From the NCBI GenBank assembly GCA_902781045.1, contig CACZHT010000003.1, positions 62,001 to 126,000 on the forward strand: a stretch of 64,000 nucleotides of DNA, given 5' to 3'. Source of the stretch: an uncultured Bacteroidales bacterium (lineage in GTDB: Bacteria; Bacteroidota; Bacteroidia; Bacteroidales; Muribaculaceae). Within the stretch, counting starts at the first letter, position 1. Each line of letters opens with the position of its first letter. Made by a program: the position numbers and the translations under genes. The notes beneath the pieces are model-generated. The model saw nothing but the letters and a program-made list of their open reading frames with translations, was not told the DNA's origin and did no database searches. Below are positions 59,818-64,000 of this stretch, piece by piece.

Positions 59818-62205
59818 TTATCTCTTGCCTAGCACGATGTTAATCAGGGCATTGACATCAGTCACATCAATATCGCCGTCATTTGTGAGGTCGGCAATCA
59901 GATCTTTGGCCGCTTTGCCCAGAACCATGTTCACCACAATGTTGACATCGGCCACATCAACTGTGCCGTCGCCGTTGACATCACCGAGCAAACTGTCGGG
60001 CTGGTAGTCGCCCACGGTGAAGTACACCTCGTTGCCCCACAGATAGTATTTATCGGTGATGTTGGGGTCACGGAGCCATAGGCGGTAGGTCTTGCCGATG
60101 ACACCACCAAATGAGCCATCGAAGCTCACCGTCTGCGTTTCGCCTGGCTGAATGGTCACAATCTGTGACGAGAGAATCGACTTGATTTTCAGCCCATCTG
60201 TGGGAAGGACAAACATCTCAATCACACCCATGAATGCACCTCCCGTATTCTTGACCTTGACTGTGGCCTCGACATGGTCGGCGGGCATCACTTCGCTTTT
60301 CGCTACAAGTTCAGAGGCTACCTCCAGCACTGCCGCGCCACTGGTGGCAGTCACTGTGACAGGAATACTGGCGCCAATCTGCTGGTCGTTGGCATCAAAC
60401 AGGGCCAGTGTGTAGTTGCCGGTGGTCGATGGAGCGGTCATGCGAGCTCCGAAGGTCAATTGCTTACCTTGAGCGATATCGATGCCGATGGCATTGCTCG
60501 TCACTTGCTGACTGCCGTTGCGCAGCAGTGCGAAGTGCACGTTGTCGTAGTATTCCAGCCCTTCGTTCAGCACCGTGGCACTGACTTGGAACTGGTTGCC
60601 GCTGTACAGTGTGCTGCTGTTGCTGGTCAAGCTCACCAGCGACAAGGCACTCTGCGTGGGGGCGGTGAAATAGGCCACGCCGTCGATGACCTCCATCAGG
60701 ATGAACGAGGGAGCTGTAGATGACGAGGAGAAGTATTTGTAATCCAGGCCATCGCACTGATAGGCCAGCTTGACGTGGTATCGTCCGTTGGGCAGACCGG
60801 ATGCAGGGGTCAATTGGATTGAGACGTTGTAGTAACGCCAAGTCTCAATCTCGCTAGCGTCAATGTTAAAGTATGGCTCTTGCACAACTGCAGTTTCGGC
60901 TTCGTTGAGGATGCAAGCCCCCCACCAAAGGCTAGTCCAGTTCTTGCTGCCCAACAAGCCTATGTTGTTCATCGCAAGTGTGGCAGTTTCGCCCAGGTTG
61001 ACCTGGGTCACTTGTGGGCTGAACGCCTCATAGAATGCCCCAAAGGCGTATGCGTCATTGGTTGTCTGCTGGGGCTGGATGCCCACAATGGCTGCCTGGT
61101 TGTTGTTATAGCCGCCCTCAAACGACCCGATTCCCTGTTCGTCTGGGTTGAGCATTGAGATGACATAGTAGCCATTGCTCATGCCGCCCCAGCCCCAGTT
61201 GATGTGGAAGTAGCCGTCACGGTTATAGCCGTCGACCACAAAGGCATGCCCGCCATCGCTTGACGACCCGGAGTAGTAGACGGGGCGGCTGGCATCAAGC
61301 TCGTCGCGAAGCAGCTGCTCCCACCCGTCGATGCCAAAGAAATGGCGTGAGAGCAAGCGCGTGTTATTGTCATACTTGAAGTGATTGATCAGCGCATCAG
61401 GTACATCTTTACTATACGCTCCGCTGCTGCCGTCGTTATACATCATGTTGACCGAATAGCCCACGTCACGCATCAGTAATGCCACGGCTGACTGGCTGGT
61501 GGCACTGCTGTTGTCGTCGTAGTCATCGAGCATGTGTGACCAGTCATAGACCGATTGGCTGAAGTCGGCACTCAAATATTGTGTCGACTGCCCACCCACG
61601 GCATAGTTGTAACTATTGCTGCCCACACCGCGGTCGGGCCAGCGGTGGTAGTACATGATTTGTGCCATGGCGGTGGCCACGCAACCCGTCACCGCAGTTT
61701 TGGTCTCTTGGTCCACGACATAGGTTGGACACATGTTGTTGTAGGGCGCACTCTGGTTCCAGACGCACGTCAGCAGGGGGGTGACGCCTTGGCTGAGTGC
61801 CGGTGCCCGACGGGCCGCGGCTTGCGGGTGCGAGCGCAAGTAGGCCATCTCCTGGTCATACTGCGTGAGCCACCACCGCAGGTTGTCGGGCAGATGGTCG
61901 GGGTCGAACGCTCCGTTGTCGCAGTAGCCCAGCACGGGCATCGTGCGGTCGTCACCCGACACGATGACATAGCCCGAATTGCTGCCGCGATTGAACACAT
62001 AGTAGGACGCCTCGGTCGCTTGACCCGAACGATAGGCCAGCGTGAGTGGTTGGATTGTAGCCGATGGGGCTTTCTGCCCATGGCGAGAGGCGGAGAACTG
62101 TCGGGCTGATGCCAGTGCCTGTTCGACTGTGATAGGGGCGGCCGATGCGCCGTTCCAGCACAGGGAGACTAACACCATAGCCACAGGAGTCAAGATTTGT
62201 TTCAT
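59818..62205 (-). CDS. Secreted C10 (streptopain-like) cysteine protease with dockerin-type C-terminus
   Basis: The start at 62205 gives a signal peptide (MKQILTPVAMVLVSLCWNGA) and lies just after the promoter; the longer frame starts inside it. The 795-residue protein has a propeptide to about 135, the C10 domain with Cys175 in AVTGCVATAMAQIMYYHRW and His320 in SDGGHAFVVDGYN, Ig-like or adhesion regions, and a C-terminal pair of dockerin-type calcium loops (GDVNGDGTVDVADVNIV, LTNDGDIDVTDVNAL). Such proteases are secreted virulence or nutrient proteases in Bacteroidales. Confidence 0.92.
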   Translation of the reverse strand: MKQILTPVAMVLVSLCWNGASAAPITVEQALASARQFSASRHGQKAPSATIQPLTLAYRSGQATEASYYVFNRGSNSGYVIVSGDDRTMPVLGYCDNGAFDPDHLPDNLRWWLTQYDQEMAYLRSHPQAAARRAPALSQGVTPLLTCVWNQSAPYNNMCPTYVVDQETKTAVTGCVATAMAQIMYYHRWPDRGVGSNSYNYAVGGQSTQYLSADFSQSVYDWSHMLDDYDDNSSATSQSAVALLMRDVGYSVNMMYNDGSSGAYSKDVPDALINHFKYDNNTRLLSRHFFGIDGWEQLLRDELDASRPVYYSGSSSDGGHAFVVDGYNRDGYFHINWGWGGMSNGYYVISMLNPDEQGIGSFEGGYNNNQAAIVGIQPQQTTNDAYAFGAFYEAFSPQVTQVNLGETATLAMNNIGLLGSKNWTSLWWGACILNEAETAVVQEPYFNIDASEIETWRYYNVSIQLTPASGLPNGRYHVKLAYQCDGLDYKYFSSSSTAPSFILMEVIDGVAYFTAPTQSALSLVSLTSNSSTLYSGNQFQVSATVLNEGLEYYDNVHFALLRNGSQQVTSNAIGIDIAQGKQLTFGARMTAPSTTGNYTLALFDANDQQIGASIPVTVTATSGAAVLEVASELVAKSEVMPADHVEATVKVKNTGGAFMGVIEMFVLPTDGLKIKSILSSQIVTIQPGETQTVSFDGSFGGVIGKTYRLWLRDPNITDKYYLWGNEVYFTVGDYQPDSLLGDVNGDGTVDVADVNIVVNMVLGKAAKDLIADLTNDGDIDVTDVNALINIVLGKR

Positions 62206-62229
62206 ATTATATTGGTATGATTTTCGGTA

Positions 62230-62261
62230 CAAAAATAATCAATTAAAAACAAATTGGCAAA
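62230..62261 (-). promoter_or_regulatory. Promoter of the C10 protease gene
   Basis: On the minus strand TTTG (62258-62261), 20 bp, TATTTTTG (62230-62237). It decides the start at 62205. Confidence 0.75.
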
Positions 62262-62267
62262 ATTTAT

Positions 62268-62312
62268 GCTTGAAAAAATGACAAAAGCGTCCTCAATATC
62301 GTGAGGACGCTT
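62268..62312 (-). terminator. Intrinsic terminator after prs
   Basis: AAGCGTCCTCA and TGAGGACGCTT form an 11-bp stem 32 bp after the prs stop, followed on the minus strand by TTGTCATTTTTTC. Confidence 0.85.
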
Positions 62313-62343
62313 CCAAAAGGTATATTATTATCCAATAGATGTC

Positions 62344-63279
62344 TTACTTGAACAAATACTGCGAGCTGATGCTGCGGTAGTCATGCACACGCTGGATGGT
62401 GTCGGCAAACAGTCCGGCGATGCTGATGACTGTGGCCTTGGGACAGCGGGCGGTGTCAAACGGAATGGAGTTGCTGAAAATCACCTCTTCAAGTGCGCTG
62501 TCCATGATGCGCTGGCTGGCTGGCTCGCTCATGATGGCATGCGAGGCCAGGGCGCGAACCGACTTGGCTCCGTTCTCTTTCATCAGGTTTGCGGCCTTGC
62601 AGATGGTGCCGGCGGTGTCAATCATGTCGTCGACCAGTACCACGTTCTTGCCCTCGACCTCGCCAATCACTGTCATGCTCTCGACCACATTGGCCTTGGC
62701 ACGCTGCTTGTGGCACAGCACCAGAGGCACGTCGAAGTATTTGGCATACTGGTTGGCGCGTTTGGCACCACCAACGTCGGGGCTGGCAATGACCATGTCG
62801 GGCAAGTGCAGGCTCTCGAGATAAGGCACAAACACCGAGGAAGCATACAGGTGGTTGACTGGGATGTCAAAGAAACCCTGGATCTGGTCGGCGTGCAAGT
62901 CCATCGTGATCAGACTGTCGATGCCGGCGGCACTCAGCAGGTTGGCTACCAACTTCGAGGCGATGCTAACGCGGGGCTTGTCCTTGCGGTCCTGACGAGC
63001 CCAGCCGAAGTAGGGGATAACGGCAGTGATGCTCTTGGCCGAAGCGCGCTTGGCTGCATCAATCATGAGCAACAGCTCCATCAGGTTGTCGGTGTTGGGA
63101 AATGTCGACTGAACCAGATAGACGTGTACACCGCGCACCGATTCCTCATACGAGACCTCAAACTCGCCGTCTGCAAAGTGGAGGATGTTCATTTTGCCAA
63201 GCTCGACACCCAAGTCATGGGCAATCTCGGTGGCAACATAGTGGGATTTTGTTCCGGAGAAGACTTTAAACTGAGCCAT
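62344..63279 (-). CDS. prs: Ribose-phosphate pyrophosphokinase
   Basis: The 311-residue enzyme makes PRPP from ribose 5-phosphate and ATP. Motifs: FSGTKSHYVATEIA and GEFEVSYEESVRG at the N-terminus, PYFGWARQDRKDKPR, TMDLHADQIQGFFD and the PRPP loop VLVDDMIDTAGTICKAA. Normal length. Monocistronic, with its own promoter and terminator. Confidence 0.97.
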   Translation of the reverse strand: MAQFKVFSGTKSHYVATEIAHDLGVELGKMNILHFADGEFEVSYEESVRGVHVYLVQSTFPNTDNLMELLLMIDAAKRASAKSITAVIPYFGWARQDRKDKPRVSIASKLVANLLSAAGIDSLITMDLHADQIQGFFDIPVNHLYASSVFVPYLESLHLPDMVIASPDVGGAKRANQYAKYFDVPLVLCHKQRAKANVVESMTVIGEVEGKNVVLVDDMIDTAGTICKAANLMKENGAKSVRALASHAIMSEPASQRIMDSALEEVIFSNSIPFDTARCPKATVISIAGLFADTIQRVHDYRSISSQYLFK

Positions 63280-63308
63280 AGTTTAGGTTGAAGTGTTAAA
63301 TGGTTGTG

Positions 63309-63340
63309 CAAAGGTACGACTTTATTGCCGATGTCACAAA
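63309..63340 (-). promoter_or_regulatory. Promoter of prs
   Basis: On the minus strand TTTG (63337-63340), 20 bp, TACCTTTG (63309-63316): full consensus match. Leader about 23 nt. Confidence 0.8.
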
Positions 63341-63352
63341 GCAAAAGATAAT

Positions 63353-64000
63353 TTATTTCACAAAAAATTTCCACACCACTGCATCGTTGCCCTTGACCGG
63401 CAACTTTAAGGCACAATCTGGTGCCAAGTCATAGAACCGAGTGGCTCCATGCAGCAGTTCCTGCCCGCGCACTCGACCGGGCACGAGGTGCAAATAGTCA
63501 AAGGCATGCCTGGGCAGGGTGATGACGGGATGGGCATCCGTGCTGGCAAAGTTGGCCACCACCAACAGCAACTCGCCGTCGGCATGGCGCAGATAGGCAT
63601 ACTGGCGCGTCAGATGGGGGTTGACATACATCAGGTCGAACATCTGTCCGCAGGCAATGGCCCGCTCTGCGTTGCACAGGCGCAGCAGGCGGCGATAGTA
63701 GCCACGCAGCGGATTGCGTCGGTCCAGGTTGGGGCGAGACAGCCATTGCCGGACGCTGCGCATGCTCCAGTAGTCGAAGATGGTCGTCCGGCCGTCGGCT
63801 CCACGATAGCCCTCGGCCTCATCGCCATCCTCGCCCAGCTCTTGTCCGCTGTACACCATCATGGAGCCTGTGTCCAGGGTGGCGCTAACTACAACGGCAG
63901 GTCGCCCCGGCAGGGCATCACCGCACAGGTGGCAAGAAGCCAGGCGCACCTCGTCGTGGTTCTCCATAAAGTGCAGCATGTGCTCGCGCCAGGCGTTCAC
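63353..64000 (-). CDS. GH13 alpha-amylase family protein (5' end outside window)
   Basis: The C-terminal 215 residues are present; the gene runs off the window. LHFMENHDEVRLAS is GH13 conserved region IV with the Asp that stabilises the transition state, followed by MMVYSGQELGEDG and a C-terminal beta domain. Substrate is an alpha-glucan; which one cannot be said without the catalytic core. Confidence 0.88.
   Translation of the reverse strand: MNAWREHMLHFMENHDEVRLASCHLCGDALPGRPAVVVSATLDTGSMMVYSGQELGEDGDEAEGYRGADGRTTIFDYWSMRSVRQWLSRPNLDRRNPLRGYYRRLLRLCNAERAIACGQMFDLMYVNPHLTRQYAYLRHADGELLLVVANFASTDAHPVITLPRHAFDYLHLVPGRVRGQELLHGATRFYDLAPDCALKLPVKGNDAVVWKFFVK

Noticed and set aside
1..64000. Prophage or integrative element spanning the accessory locus
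   Set aside because: No integrase, phage structural, relaxase or conjugation gene and no tRNA-linked attachment site is visible in the window.

Overview
The window looks like chromosome of a gut-type Bacteroidales (Bacteroidota; Muribaculaceae- or Prevotellaceae-like, family not decidable from sequence alone). Reasons: many genes have the Bacteroidota promoter TTTG-N19/20-TAnnTTTG; there is a BspA-like leucine-rich-repeat surface protein and a C10 (streptopain-like) protease, both ending in dockerin-type repeats; and there are an Rpn/PF12784 nuclease, a eukaryotic-type NADP-isocitrate dehydrogenase and TonB_C/Sel1 proteins. I see no rRNA, tRNA, CRISPR array, integrase or transposase gene.

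Layout. (1) 1-4.8 kb, minus strand: operon of caspase-like protease, ECF sigma factor, anti-sigma-like protein, DUF2971 protein and a secreted TPR protein cut by the window edge. (2) 5-8.2 kb: remnant of a PLD-like domain, a BspA-like protein, a YoeB-type toxin-antitoxin pair bracketed by ~110-bp direct repeats, then 88-bp tandem repeats. (3) 8.2-19.7 kb, minus strand: one metabolic block, citD-citE-citF-citX-citC/G fusion-aconitase-isocitrate dehydrogenase, next to pta-ackA. It can link citrate cleavage (oxaloacetate plus acetate), citrate/isocitrate/2-oxoglutarate interconversion and acetate/acetyl-CoA exchange. No citrate transporter is present. (4) 19.9-24.8 kb, minus strand: a second sigma/anti-sigma/caspase module, this one ending in a TPR-CHAT protein.

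(5) 25.7-49.6 kb, all plus strand: the most unusual part. It holds a LytTR regulator, five Ser/Thr kinases (two fused to FGE-sulfatase-fold domains, two ending in MORN repeats behind a membrane segment, one with an N-terminal membrane anchor), five separate secreted FGE-fold proteins, two FHA/zinc-ribbon proteins, a PP2C phosphatase, two Ala/Pro/Glu-rich proteins with EF-hand-like loops, a class III cyclase-like protein, several unknowns and a third caspase-like protease. Phosphorylation (kinase), reading (FHA) and erasure (PP2C) sit beside proteases and two sigma/anti-sigma switches. My inference is an envelope-stress, recognition or conflict (defence-like) signalling network with diversifying FGE-fold sensors. 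The FGE copies share near-constant leaders but differ sharply in the C-terminal part, in a pattern that resembles the targets of diversity-generating retroelements. No reverse transcriptase is in the window.

(6) 49.6-64 kb: mostly ordinary genes: SWIM-domain protein, L,D-transpeptidase-like protein, Rpn-type nuclease with a 21-bp coding tandem repeat, membrane protein, TonB_C-Sel1 protein, B12-binding radical SAM enzyme, lipoprotein, zinc metallopeptidase, alanine/sodium symporter, C10 protease, prs and the end of a GH13 amylase. Several strong intrinsic terminators separate converging genes here.
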